A DNA stretch of 64,000 bases from Apium graveolens (Eukaryota; Streptophyta; Magnoliopsida; Apiales; Apiaceae), in NCBI RefSeq assembly GCF_009905375.1, contig NC_133656.1:235919111-235983110 (forward strand), given 5' to 3'. Below are positions 1 to 11,283 of this stretch, in pieces. Numbering within the stretch: the first letter of the stretch is position 1; every line of letters begins with the position of its first letter. Under the pieces are notes generated by a model. It saw nothing but the letters and a program-made list of their open reading frames with translations, was not told the origin of the DNA and ran no database searches. A program made the position numbers and the translations under genes.

Positions 1-371
1 ACATTACACAGAACTTTCGAACGAAATTCAGTTGATGACTCAGAAATATGTTTTCTTTAAAATTAGAACTAGTGAAGTAGAATTTAAGCTATGTAGGAGC
101 TGACCTTCATTCAAACATTGTAGACAAAATCCGATAATCATTTCCCCAAAAACTCCAAAAAACTTGGAAAAAACCCGGGTTCATTCTGTACGTTGAAAAT
201 AATACATATTTTAATTCTCCATGATCAAAATTTTGAATAAGGACTGCATTTTGCTCATATGAAATTTTATGATAAATTTTTGAAAAAATTGCATTTGCAT
301 TACATATTCTTGCGCTAAACAGATCAGTAAAGAAATTAGACATTTGAGCTTGTAAGCCGGAGTTGTTGTCT
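1..371. other. left-edge stretch, no recognised gene
   Basis: A 90-codon reading frame runs on the minus strand over 107-379. It shows no domain I recognise and has a stop a few codons upstream once the neighbouring hAT insertion is ignored. It may be the tail of an exon, or chance. I see nothing else here. Confidence 0.3.
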
Positions 372-379
372 AACTGCAT

Positions 380-1330
380 CAGGGGCGGTCCCAGAATTAT
401 GATATGACCTGGGCTAAATATTTTTCCTTGCGGTGCTTATTGTTATACTTAGAGCACCTGAATCTCATATCCAGTTTACAGTGTTGATAGCTGGTAGACT
501 TATAGTTATACTTACAGCAACTGCATCCCATATCCATATGTTTCCCATATTCTCTGCCTTTTTACTTTTCATTATTAACTACCAATATCAACTTCACACC
601 TGACCTTCATTTGAAATGCAGTGTGTACTGTGTACAGTTTGCCCCCAAATATGGGTATTTGCTTTTGACCGCTAGAATTACTCCCCATTTTAGGTCCCCG
701 AAAAATAATATTTTTGAATCAAATAGTGTAAATATCCCTAAATTATAGAAAATAAGTGTAAATGGGGAACATGATATGAATGCTCACATCAACATACTAT
801 TGTTAAATTGTTTATTAATACTTGACTAGACGTGACTCGATAATTTAGGCATTATTGGGTGGAAAATTTGTTTAACTAATACGTGTTGCTGTGACAAAAA
901 AAATCAGAATTTAGACAAAATAAAAACTATAATAAACTGTTATTTATAAAGAGATCTTCAATTATATAACTCTTAGGTTTCAATTTTTTTGAAATTATAA
1001 CACCAACTATATAAAAATTATCATTACCTAAAAATTTATTATTGTAATAATTGAATATATTATTAGCTCATGATTCGAGTTTCTTAAATTAAAAAATATA
1101 AAATTTTCTTTTTTTCCTGATAATAAATAATTTGCAAAAAAAAATTTATTTTTCAATATTTTTAATAGTATCTACTAGTCATTAGTTAGTAAAATTCAAA
1201 ATATTAGACCCTAATATTTTTACACAGGGCGGGATAACATTTCTTGTTAGCTATAAATTGTGATTTTGAGGGTAATTTTTTTTTTACCGGGGCTACAACC
1301 CACCCTAGCCCTTGCTAAGGTCCGCCCCTA
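380..1330. mobile_element. non-autonomous hAT element
   Basis: The left end reads CAGGGGCGGTCC and the right end, on the other strand, TAGGGGCGGACC, so the termini form an imperfect inverted repeat. The element is flanked by near-identical 8-bp duplications, aactgcat at 372-379 and aattgcat at 1331-1338, the length made by hAT transposases. The 951-bp body is AT rich and has no transposase frame, so it would depend on a partner element. The right terminus (CCGGGGCTACAACCC and onward) resembles a common plant hAT-like family. Confidence 0.85.
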
Positions 1331-1338
1331 AATTGCAT

Positions 1339-1701
1339 GCCATTTTGGCATGGAGTCTGTCAACATTAACGCAATTTAAATATTTGTCAAAAAAATGAAG
1401 ATCCAACATTTGGAAAGACTTTATACGTTGGGCTCTCAAATTGCTTTTGCATCGCCCGAATAAAGCCCATTTTAGTATCATTTCATCAATTCAATGCCCA
1501 TAAAGTCTCTCCTGAAACTTGAGGGTCCACCAAGTTCAATACTTACTCGAGCACTCAGCTTCTGCACCCAAGTCCTAAACACGTCGAAGAGTTGGCCATT
1601 TGAGCATCTCTAACGCATTTGCCCAACTCACTTTTAAGCAGGGTTAATTTTTTTGCTAACTAAGCAAAAAATAACCTTAAAAAAATGATCACCCCTCTCT
1701 C
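1339..1701. other. intergenic stretch
   Basis: No gene is visible. Around 1602 the sequence GAGCATCTCTAACGCATT resembles the outer end of a widespread plant MITE type, but I could not find a convincing matching right end. Positions 1694-1701 (cctctctc) are the left target duplication of the next element. Confidence 0.4.
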
Positions 1702-2870
1702 TAGGCTCGTCAACGGGTCGAATTTGGATCGAATTTAAGTAAATCCATATCCAAGTTCATTTAATTTTTCCGGATCAGATTCGGATCGGATCGCATGTCG
1801 GATAAATTATAGTTCAATCCATATCCACCCCATTAGGATTTTCGGATTTTGGATCGGAACTTTAATCCATTTAAATCTAAATATATACAATTTCTTAAAT
1901 TAAATTATTCTTGATTTCTAAAAATTAAAATGAAAAATAATTGAAAATTAAAGCTTTGTAATATTGCAAATATGCAATGACATAGTCGCCAGACCCATCA
2001 ATTACGTAATATAATTGGTATTTTGGTAGGAGTTAGAACTCTAAAACTCAATTATTATTTAGAGTTTAGAAGGGTTGGTTGGATTATAGAATAATTTATG
2101 GTATAAAATATATATTTTTTATTTATTAATTATGCAATTTAATTGCACAATAATTTTGTAAGTTTTTTTTAAATTACCAAAAGTTATGAAAAGTAAATTT
2201 AAGAAAATACTTGTAAAATTAAGTGTATAATGTGGGTAAAATCAATTTATCATCTAATGAAAAAAAATCTCTCGAAATGGAACAAACTAACTATTCAACT
2301 TATCACAGGAGGAACATCGAAAATGAACGAACAAAGAAAAATATTTGTAAAATAAAGTGTATAAAGCTAAAAATATGAGGAACAAACATGATATCATCTT
2401 TAATGTCGGGAGAATAACATTAAAAAAAGAACGAACGAAGAAAATATGAAATTATACGATACGTGTTTAGAAAAATGTGCAAGTCATTCAAAGACTTGTG
2501 TCATCGAATTTCACTTTATTTATTTTTGTATGTTGAAATTAGTCCATTGAAAATTATGAATTTTAAAATACAACACCGATATGGTTACATCACAAAAATT
2601 CGCACATAGATTCAGTTTTGAGAATTCATATAACGAAATTAAACTATTAGTAAATTGATTATGTAAAATTTCACTTTTCTACGGTTAAATATAGATATAT
2701 TCTGAAAGTTGCATAACCAACATGTTATTAAAAATTCCAAAACATATATGAAAACATTTGGATATTTTGTGTATCAGGTTTAATATATAAATTGCAAGTA
2801 AGAGATATTAAGAAATTTAAATTTAATGAAAATTTTGTGCTTAGAAACTTAAAATATTTAAATATATAGA

Positions 2871-2931
<61 letters not shown>

Positions 2932-3127
2932 ATATAATATAATATAAATCGGATCGGGTTTTTAACAGATCGGATCACGTAAAATCCATATCTGCTTCTT
3001 ACTGGATCGGATTCTTATCGGATCGGATTTTTAACGGATCAGACATTTTTTTATATAATCCATATCCATTAATCAAGCTCCGGATCGAATCGGATCGGAT
3101 CGGATCCCCGCTCTATTGACAAGCCTA
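1702..3127. mobile_element. non-autonomous hAT element (TAGGCTYGTCAA ends)
   Basis: The element begins TAGGCTCGTCAA and ends TTGACAAGCCTA, an inverted repeat with one mismatch. It is flanked by the perfect 8-bp duplication cctctctc (1694-1701 and 3128-3135), diagnostic of hAT insertion. Both subterminal regions are rich in short GGATCGGATC-type repeats in both orientations, as expected for transposase-binding regions. The 1426-bp body has no transposase frame and contains an ATT microsatellite. Confidence 0.88.
2873..2930. repeat. (ATT)n microsatellite
   Basis: About 19 uninterrupted ATT triplets inside the hAT element. Probably polymorphic in length. Confidence 0.95.
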
Positions 3128-3135
3128 CCTCTCTC

Positions 3136-3602
3136 TAATGTACAAACACATTTTCACTTATAAATGGATGACTTTTAATTTTTTTTAGAATAACTTTTAT
3201 AAAATTAATAAAATATAAATTATAATTATATTAAGAGTAACTTATAATGTAATTATAATTAACTTAAATAAATAAATAAATAAAATATTATAATTATATT
3301 TAGACTAAATTAATAATTTACAATAAAAAATCACACGAAAAAGTATTAATTAAATAAATAATTTGTAAAAACAAATCAGATTTCAAAATTTTAAATTGGT
3401 CAATTATTTTTTAAAGATTAACCCCGTCTCAGAAATCGGGTAGTTTTAAAGTACAAGGGTTGTAAATACATAAATAAAATCAAAGAAAATATATAAAGCT
3501 TAATTAATTTTAATAAAGTACCGCCGAACAGGAACTGGGCGCTGTCCAACTTGGTGGCCATGGCCACTGTGTGCAAAATCATATAATGCTCATTTTTGAA
3601 TA
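3136..3602. other. AT-rich intergenic stretch
   Basis: Very AT-rich sequence without a coding frame. A short GC-richer patch near 3523-3575 looks like a decayed transposon end but has no partner that I could see. Confidence 0.4.
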
Positions 3603-3861
3603 CTCCCTCCGTCCCAATATATGTTTCCTTTTTTGATTTTCGGGTTCACGATAATCGATTCATTACTAATTTACGTCTAATCTATAATATCAAACATAGT
3701 CATGAGTGATTTCATTGGATTCGTATTTATCAGTACTTTAATACAGTGAAATTTTTATATTTAATACTAATACGAATTTAAAGATATTAACGATCAAAAA
3801 TGTGCATTGGCAAACGTGTCCAACACAAAGAGGAAACGTTTTTAGGGACGGAGGGAGGGAG
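3603..3861. mobile_element. Stowaway-type MITE, copy 1
   Basis: It begins CTCCCTCCGTCCC and ends GGGACGGAGGGAGGGAG, the inverted termini of plant Tc1/mariner Stowaway MITEs, and is bounded by TA on both sides (3601-3602 and 3862-3863). It is about 259 bp with no coding capacity. The right terminus carries one extra GGGA unit. The interior matches the copy at 4680-4940 almost along its length. Confidence 0.9.
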
Positions 3862-4679
3862 TATTTTATATGACCCGGTCACTTTGAGTGTCCCGGTGCA
3901 CTGAAATTGCTCTGACAACGGCTTGAGTTTTAGAATTCTAGGTGAATTGGTTTTACTAATTTACAAATATTTAAAGTACATGTATGTTTTTTAGTTTACG
4001 AAGTGTTATGTCCGTTGAACTTATTTTTTTAACAATAAATATATTCATTCAGGATATCAAAATTGATTTTTTTTAATTATATAAAGAAACTTTGTTAACA
4101 TGAATGTTGTATCTGTAAGATTATCATTTTAAAAGATAAAATTTTAACATACAAGCTAAAAATATAGATAAACGAACATTTAAGTTACATGAGCTTTTAA
4201 AATGTTATTGAAATAAGGTTTTTTTCACTTATCAATATTTAGTGATTTAATAATTTATATAATTAATATATTTTCTAAATTTCCATCAATGATAAAAAAA
4301 CACAAGATGAAACCAAAATTAATTTATATAAAATGAATTATCTATCGTTAGTTCTTACAAATGTGTGTAACATAACGCAAGTTACATAGAGATTAATAAT
4401 TGTTTATTAAATATAAAAATATTAAATAAATTGATGGATAATTATGTAAATAAAATAATTTTGAAGAAGAAGATAACATAAGCTAATGAAATAGAATTAT
4501 TGAAAGTTAAAAGTTTGAAAAACATAAAAATGAGGAGAAAAGGAAATGAAACGTGAGGAGAAAAATTTAGAGTTTGATATAAAGATGATGTCGGCGGTGA
4601 CTAGAACTGACACATCAATCATGATGATATCAAGCATGATGATGGTGAAAGGTGTACTTTTATGTTTTAATATCATGTA
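3862..4679. other. AT-rich intergenic stretch
   Basis: No gene or clear repeat is seen between the two Stowaway copies. Confidence 0.4.
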
Positions 4680-4940
4680 CTCACTCCGTCCATAAATGTT
4701 CTTCCCGTTTTAACATTTCGTACTGTTCATGATAAGTGATTGACTATTGATTTACGTCTAATTTATAAGATCAAACATAGTCACGAGTGTTTTTGTTGAA
4801 TTCGTATTTACGAGTACTTTAATATAATGAAATTTTTATATTTAATACTGATACGAAATTAAAGATATTAACAATCAAAAATGTGCATTGACAAACGTGT
4901 CCGACACAAATAGGAAACGTTTTTAGGGATGTAGAGAGCA
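4680..4940. mobile_element. Stowaway-type MITE, copy 2
   Basis: Same family and orientation as 3603-3861, with shared interior words such as TTTACGTCTAAT and ACAAACGTGTCC. The termini are more decayed (CTCACTCCGTCC on the left, GGGATGTAGAGAG on the right), and TA lies on each side. It looks older than copy 1. Confidence 0.85.
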
Positions 4941-5209
4941 TATTTTTAAAATTAAACGGGGAAAATTTTGTAAAGTATAACAGTTTATCCTAAATCAACC
5001 CTATTTATCTTATATCACATACTATAAATAGCTCTACTAGCAGACTATCTTATTATCGTCACATGTCATTTCACCGGCCGTAGATCTTTCGTTATCGAGG
5101 TCAGCCTCTTCTCATGTTTCACAGCTACTCTTAACATCATTTCACTATTAAATCCTTCTCATTTCATCATTCACTCCCATTCCTAATAATACTATATTAA
5201 CTGTCTTTT

Positions 5210-5458
5210 TGTTGTATAGTATTGAAGAAAGAAAAATGATTGTTGTATTGATTCAGTAAAATGATTACAAAGTTACAGAAGGAAAGAATGTACAAGCTCT
5301 GCTATTTATATCTTACTCTATTAAAACTATACAAGTGTGGGAAAATCTGTTATGAAAACTAACTAACTCCTGACATGTACATGACTAGACTGATGAGCTG
5401 TAGCTGAGCTGTAAAATATAAATAATGTATATTAGTATTTAATCAGGTAATGCCAACA
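5210..5458 (-). repeat. 3' LTR of Copia element
   Basis: On the minus strand the sequence reads TGTTGGCATTACC ... ATACTATACAACA, so it has TG...CA ends and a short TGTTG/CAACA inverted repeat. A purine tract (TTGAGGGGGG) sits directly upstream, as a polypurine tract should. The pol frame runs about 20 nt into the LTR before stopping. Length is 249 bp. The matching 5' LTR was not found in the window. Confidence 0.75.
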
Positions 5459-6716
5459 CCCCCCTCAAGTTGGAGGGTAACTCAGAGACACCCAACTTGG
5501 AAAGAATCATGTTATGCTGAAGACCAGATAAAGGTTTGGTCAAGACATCCGCCAACTGCAAGTTTGTAGGAATATAGAAAGAGATATCAAGCCTGAAAAT
5601 AGTTTTTCCCGAACAAAATGACAGTCAAGCTCAATATTCTTGGTACGCTCGTAATAAACAGGATTTTTAGCAATGTAAATGGCAGTTTGGTTATCACATT
5701 TGACTGGAATATCAGTAATGTCTGGAACTGTGAAATCATCCAATAGCCTGGATAACCAAGCAAGCTCTGGAGCTAATCGTCTGAGGGACCTATATGCTGC
5801 CTCGGCTGAGGAAAGTGAAACCATATGATGTTTCTTGGATTTCCAAGAAATGAGACTGTCACCCAAAAATATAATAAAGCCACTAACAGATTTTCCTGTA
5901 TGAGGACAAGCTGCCCAATCGGCATCACGATATTCAGTGAGCTTATATGAAGGTGAAGAACTTAAGAACAGACCTTGTTCAAGATTTGACTGAATATATC
6001 TAAGAACATGTAAAGTTGCATCCCAGTGAGGCTGTCGAGGAGAGGCCATGAACTGACTAAGATGTTGAACACTAAAAGATAAGTCTGGCCTTATACGAGT
6101 CAGGAAATTGAGTTTTCCTACCAGTTTTCTATAAGAAGAGGGATCAACTAGCAGAACTCCTCTATCTTGAAACAATTTAACATTCACATCCAAAGGACTA
6201 ACCACTGTAGACAAACCAGAAGGAAGAAATTCTTGGAGAAGATCAAGAGCAAATTTCCTTTGTGAAATAACCATTTCTTCAGGAGTTTTGTAAAATTCCA
6301 AACCCAGAAAATAATGGAGATTACCAAGATCTTTAATCTTAAAGGTAAGATCTAAAAAATGTTTAACAACATGAATTTCACTAGTATCATCCCCGGTTAC
6401 TAAAATATCATCCACATAGACAGCAAAGAAGACAACTCCTGATGAAGATTTCTTATAGAACAGACAACATTCATTTTTAGAGGTTTTGTAACCTTTTGAA
6501 AATAAAGCAACACTAAGTTTGGAATGCTATTGTCTGGAAGCTTGCTTCAAACCATATAAAGACTTTTCTAATTTACAAACAAAACCAGGAGGAACTTCAA
6601 GACCATGTGGATGTTTCATGTAAACATCTTCATGGAGATCTCCATGAAAAAAGCATTATTGACATCTAATTGAGTCAATTCCCAATTCTTTATAACCGCT
6701 ACTGCAACCAAACTTC
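5439..6716 (-). pseudogene. Copia pol fragment: reverse transcriptase (partial) and RNase H
   Basis: Read on the minus strand, this is the second half of a Ty1/Copia polyprotein. It starts in RT just before a QLDVNNAF motif, passes SLYGLKQAS and the catalytic YVDD motif near 6415, then the KDLGNLHYFLGLE segment. It ends with the RNase H domain (ADWAACPHTGKSVSGF, SSAEAAYRSL) and a tail LADVLTKPL. Lesions include an in-frame TAG after KQASRQ, a frameshift in the NNAFFHGDL segment and a one-base loss near 5570. The part upstream of QLDVNNAF is missing here; a complementary 5' half in the same orientation ends at about 22,255. Confidence 0.9.
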
Positions 6717-6780
6717 TAATTGATTATATTATAATTATAATTATAGTTGATAATTATATATATTATCGGTGGGTGATAAT
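6717..6780. other. AT-rich junction
   Basis: Simple AT-rich DNA that separates the Copia fragment from the following LTR-like sequence. Confidence 0.4.
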
Positions 6781-7605
6781 TTATATTTTATTCTAGAAAT
6801 TAATTTCAAAATTTACCAATTGTTTGATATTTTTGTTGATGAAATTAGATAAAAATCATCGAGAGCTTCGATTCCATTACTCGAACTGCAAAACAGAAGT
6901 CGAAATCACTTCCAAAATTGAGGTTTAATATCCTAGCTCAAGAACACCCCCACCCTGTTCTTCAATTTCTTCAATTTCTGAATTTTTAATAAATAAATGA
7001 ATAAAAATATATTTTTGCAGCTAATTTATATTATCTGTAAAATTAATACCCTAAAATCAAATAAGAGTGTTTTTATCCCCTAATTAAAATAATTAAACCC
7101 CAAAATAATAATTATGGGGAATAAATTTAAAAGCGATAAAAAACAAAATTTGTATCAAAATTTCCCAAAAATTGAGAATAATTCAAAAATACAAAAATAA
7201 CGGGTATTTGAAATACGAATAATTCTATAAAAATAAAAAAATGAATTTTATGGGCTTTGACGTTCCGGTGGGGTCCTGGTCCGTTTATTTTTAAAAAACA
7301 GAAACGATTCCTAAATTAACAGAAAACCCCGAAAATACATAAATACATTCAAATGCACATAAAACGAGATAAATCGAGTACCTCGATAAAGACGCAAATA
7401 AGTATGAGTCCAGATTGCAGATCGATTTATACAAAAGCAGTTTAAACATATAATAATCAATCGAAAAATTTTCTGGTTCACACGGGAACACAAATAACAG
7501 TTATAACATTTAATATCATGGCAATGAACAGTTTAACTTGCATAAACACATAATATTTATTCATTTAACACAAAAATATTTACATAATTTTCCCGGATAT
7601 TACAG
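6781..7605 (-). repeat. probable solo LTR of a Gypsy element
   Basis: On the minus strand the block opens TGTAATATCCGGGAAAA, a start typical of plant chromovirus (Del/Tekay-type) LTRs, and contains a GGACCAGGACCCCACCGGAA segment seen in such LTRs. It abuts the start of the antisense ORF region of the neighbouring Gypsy element. The distal end and target duplication could not be fixed, so the left limit is approximate. It could instead be the LTR of the Tat element itself. Confidence 0.4.
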
Positions 7606-7639
7606 AGAGAGATTCACCAAGTACTAGGATGCCAAGGAG

Positions 7640-8044
7640 ATGGAGTCCCAGGAGCATAAGCAGGCCCTCGCTGAGGAGGTTAAGGCTCAAGAGGATGCTA
7701 CTCAGGCTGTTGGGACCCTCCGGGCGGAGGCTGAGAACCAGAGGAAGGAGCTTCCTGCTAGGCCTCGGGCAGAAGATGTTCTGGCAGCCTTCCGGGGTAC
7801 TCCCAACTACTATGAAGAGCTCAACAACAAAAGTTTTGAGAAGGTGAACATGTACTGGGATATTGCTTATGCGTACCTTGCTAAGAATCCCGATGGCAAC
7901 ATGGAGGGGTTTGTAAAGCTATATCTCGCTGAGGAACTCCGTCGCGAGAATGCTCAGGCTACTGGAAAAGGCACTTCTGGAGCACAACCACCTCCTCCTC
8001 CCGAAGAAGGTCGTGAGAAGACTCCTCCTCCTCTAGAGAATTGA
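7640..8044 (+). CDS. antisense extra ORF of Tat-type retrotransposon
   Basis: This 134-codon frame encodes a charged, probably coiled-coil start (residues 1-40, rich in E, K and A). A middle segment with NYYEELNNKS and EKVNMYWDIAYAYL follows, then a proline-rich tail (PPPPPEEG). It runs opposite to the Gypsy pol genes and lies between integrase and the 3' end, the place of additional ORFs in Tat/Retand elements. Its function is unknown. The upstream part is cut by the adjacent LTR-like sequence: the frame is closed by a stop (TAG) nine bases before the first usable ATG, so this is likely the C-terminal part of a longer protein. It should not be mistaken for a host gene. Confidence 0.55.
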   Translation: MESQEHKQALAEEVKAQEDATQAVGTLRAEAENQRKELPARPRAEDVLAAFRGTPNYYEELNNKSFEKVNMYWDIAYAYLAKNPDGNMEGFVKLYLAEELRRENAQATGKGTSGAQPPPPPEEGREKTPPPLEN

Positions 8045-8248
8045 TTTGTGACGTTCTAGACTTCGTGCCTTGTAATTTCCTTTCAAGTTAGTTTGTCTTT
8101 AAAACTGAGCCTTTGTGGCTTCTAGACTGAATATTTGCTTTGGTTTGAATTTGATCCGGGGTTGGTTTGCCCCGGATATGCATGTAAATATATTTCCATT
8201 TCCTGCATTTGTTCTTGCCGTTTTCACGAAGTGTTTTACTATTTTCCT

Positions 8249-8790
8249 AAGTACACATGTTTTGTGCAATCCTCCCCGGGTAGGGGTTAAAACTTTTAAT
8301 TGAATTATTTTTTTTATAAGTACACATGGTTTGTGTAGTCGTCCCCGGGATGGGGTTAAAATATTTAATTGAATAAATTTTTTTATAAGTACACATGGTT
8401 TGTGTAGTCGTCCCCGGATGGGGTTAAAACTTTTAATTGAATAAAAAAAATTTGTAAGTACACATGGTTTGTGTAGTCGTCCCCGGGATAGGGTTAAAAA
8501 CTTTTAATTGAATTAAAAAAAATTATAAGTACACATGGTTTGTGGAGTCGTCCCCGGGATGGATTAAAACTTTTAATTGAATAAATTTTTTTATAAGTAC
8601 ACATGGTTTGTGTAGTCGTCCCCGGGATGGGGTTAAAACTTTTAATTGAATACAACTTTTTATAAGTACACATGGTTTGTGTAGTCGTCCCCGGGATGGG
8701 GTTAAAACTTTTAATTGAATAAATTTTTTTATAAGTACACATGGTTTGTGTAGTCGTCCCCAGGATGACGTTAAAAACTTTTAATTGGAA
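8249..8790. repeat. 69-bp tandem array, 8 units
   Basis: Units start at 8249, 8318, 8387, 8456, 8527, 8595, 8664 and 8733, giving spacings of 68-71 bp. Each carries AAGTACACATGGTTTGTG, then GTCGTCCCCGGGATGGGG, then TTAAAACTTTTAATTGAAT and an A/T run of variable length. The first and last units are the most diverged. The array sits in the 3' untranslated part of the Tat element. Confidence 0.95.
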
Positions 8791-9123
8791 CTGATTGTGC
8801 ATGTGGGTATGCAAACAATAGTTATAACATAATTATAAAGGCAACATTATCCTAATTTGAAAGAGTACAAAGCATGGCATTTTTATTGCATAATAGGCAT
8901 CGAGTATCGATTACACTCCAGATATGGAGATACAAGATTGAATTTCTTAATGTTTAGAAACTATGCAACCATGCACACCTTTCTATTGGTAGAATTTTCT
9001 GAGGCGAGCTCCATGTCAAGCGTTCGGGACCTCAGTGCCGTTGGGATAGCTTAACTTATAGGTCCCCGGGTGGATCACCTCTTTAACTATGTAGGGCCCT
9101 TCTCAGTTGGGCTGCAGCTTCCC
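8791..9123. other. Gypsy 3' region between integrase and tandem array
   Basis: No extra gene is seen. Minus-strand remnants of the integrase C-terminus run to about 9060, and the rest is non-coding element DNA. Confidence 0.4.
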
Positions 9124-10063
9124 TTAGTTAGTTGGATCCGAAGCCTCAGTGTGCCGGAGTACTAGATCACCCACTTCATATTCTTTGACCTTAGCTTTCT
9201 TTGTGAAATAAAGTTTTGTCTTCTCTTTATAGTTTTCCATCTTTTGCACAACCCGGTCTCTTACCTCATCTAGAAGTAATAAGTTAGTTTTAAGGCCTTC
9301 AATATTTGAGATTTCATCAAAATTAGTGACTCTGTGAGAGGGTGATCCGGTTTCAACTGGTAGTCGGGCTTCGGTGCCGTAGGAAAGTTTGAAAGGGGTT
9401 TCCCCGGTTCCTGCTCTAGGGGTGGTCTTGTAGGACCATAAGACTTTCGGAAGTTCGTCTGGCCAGGTTTTCTTAGAATCTTTCAATCTTTTCTCTAGGC
9501 CCCCGAGTATAGTCCTGTTGGTTACCTCCACTTGTCCGTTCCCCTGGGGGTGTGCAACAGATGCCCTTTAATGCTTGATTCCGAGCTCTTTCAGGTATGC
9601 TTCAAAACTTGATCCGACGAACTGTGGACCGTTGTCTGAGACTAAAACCACTGGGATCCCGAACCTCATCACGATTGAATCCATGAATTTTATACAATCC
9701 TGCTGATTAATTGTTTCATGGCTTTAGCTTTCGCCCATTTGGTCATATAATCAATCGCTACTAGGACGTAGTGGAGGTCTTCTTTTGCCCGAGGAAAGGG
9801 GCCCATGATGTCTATGCCCCAGACGAAAAATGAAATTGGAGAGAGAACGGATGCAGGTAGGCTCGGGCTCTGATTGGGGACATTGCTGAATTTCTGGCAT
9901 TTAGTGCACTTCTTGACGTAAGCAACATCGTCAGAGTGGATCGTGGGCTAGTAGTACCCTTTTCTGATGATCTTGTAGGATAAAGCTTTGGCTGCCAGGT
10001 GATCTCCGCAAATACCTTCGTGAACTTCCCGGAGGCAGTAGTCTGCTTCTTCTGGGTCCACAC
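9124..10063 (-). pseudogene. Gypsy integrase, C-terminal part
   Basis: Minus-strand frames give, in order, the end of the zinc-binding region (KCTKCQKFSN), the catalytic core (WGIDIMGPFPRAK, LVSDNGPQFVG, AHPQGNGQVEVTNRTIL) and a C-terminal segment with YEVGDLVLR. The core integrates retrotransposon DNA. Lesions visible are an in-frame TAA just before RASVAHPQGNG, a stop (TAG) in the zinc region near 9950 and a frameshift near 9700. The upstream end of the same protein continues at 11,284 after removal of the solo LTR. Confidence 0.85.
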
Positions 10064-11283
10064 TGAAAGTGTTTGTCCTAAATCCAATCATGTATGATGA
10101 GTTCGGAAGAACTTTCTTGTATTCCTATTTGATTTCATTAAAATTAATAAAAGACTTGTTATGTTTTTATTATGGACTTTATCTATTTAAAGTGTTTTAA
10201 ATAAGATGTTTCATAGTTTAGAGTAAAGCTTCTAGAATTATAATGAGATTATAATAGTGAGATCTAGAAGATGATAACTCTAGACTTAAACAGTTCCATA
10301 TCATAGGATAACTAATCGGATGTTAGTGGATCCGCAAAGATTGGTACATACTATGCTTGCTCCCTTCAGGAGGATGTCTGTTCTCATAAGCATTTGTATG
10401 AAATTAGAAAGGAGTTTCTAATTTGCATTAATATGAACTTTGCATTATGAATAAGAAATCATATGATTAAATTTGATAGGCCAGACACGAGATCCATGCC
10501 TTGTATTTAATCGGGATATTGTAAGGGTAGAAGGAATTTATTGTACGGTAACTAGTCACTGACAGGTTCTTGGTATTCTAAATAGTGAATTCATATTATC
10601 CGGATAGTCGCGATATGTTGAGAAGCATCACTCACGATGTAGAATAAATATAATTAATCAGTTAATTATATTTAGTGAATTTTAGTATTCATGTAAATAA
10701 TTAATAAAAGTTTATTATTATTTATTTCTACTACCGACATAATATTGAACCTACAGGGTCACACCATAAAAAAATATTTTCTTTGATGAAATAATGAGAG
10801 AGAGAATTATTTTCTAAATAGTTTAGAAAAAGAAATAATGATTAAAATAATTTTAATTATTATTAAAGCATTTTATAAAGATAAAATATGGGGCTAATAT
10901 ATATATTGATATATTATGAAAAACCCTAGGAGAGCCCTATAAATAGAATGAGATGACTCATTCTAAACACACACTTGGTTTTGTGAAAATCCTAAAAAGA
11001 GCTAGCCTCCATCTTCTTCCTCTCTCTCTCCCAAAAACTCCATTTTTATAAAAGATTGGTTTTATAAAAAATTTCATCGAAGATGATTATTCTTGGTGGA
11101 TACCGGTAAAGTGCTTTACACACTGAGGAGCAACTGCTAGCAACCATATTATAAAACTTCAATTTTAAGGTATGGTTACGATTCCTCCATTTTTCTGTTT
11201 TATATGTTTTTCTATATGTGCGATACATGGTTTTTACAGAATAATTGGTATATCACGCTTCCGCTCATCCGTAAATTCCTTCA
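10064..11283 (+). repeat. solo LTR nested in Gypsy integrase
   Basis: The 1220-bp block starts TGAAAGTGTTTGTCC and ends AATTCCTTCA. It is flanked by the perfect 5-bp duplication cacac (10,059-10,063 and 11,284-11,288). Removing it and one duplication restores the continuous integrase reading CVDPEEADYC across the site. No internal retrotransposon sequence remains, so it is a solo LTR left by LTR-LTR recombination. A TATA box in plus orientation and a T/C-rich leader follow. Superfamily is probably Copia, from the look of the LTR only. Confidence 0.9.
10938..10945 (+). promoter_or_regulatory. TATA box of the solo LTR
   Basis: TATAAATA lies in the last third of the LTR, where a retrotransposon U3 promoter is expected. 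It is followed by short direct repeats (GATGACTCATTC) and a pyrimidine-rich leader near 11,005-11,030. It could drive antisense transcription through the Gypsy RNase H region. Confidence 0.6.

Noticed and set aside
107..379. 90-codon minus-strand frame at the left edge as a gene
   Set aside because: No recognisable domain, and a stop just upstream when the hAT insertion is removed.
8249..8790. Regularly spaced repeats that could suggest a CRISPR array
   Set aside because: Units are head-to-tail with no unique spacers, and the context is a plant retrotransposon.
8494..8814. 106-codon minus-strand frame with internal repeats (PGTTTQTMCTYKK)
   Set aside because: It is only the translation of the 69-bp tandem array; the repeat length of 69 keeps the frame open by chance.
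9812..10087. 91-codon minus-strand frame starting MDLGQTLSV
   Set aside because: It is a frame neighbour of the integrase zinc-binding region and runs into the solo LTR.
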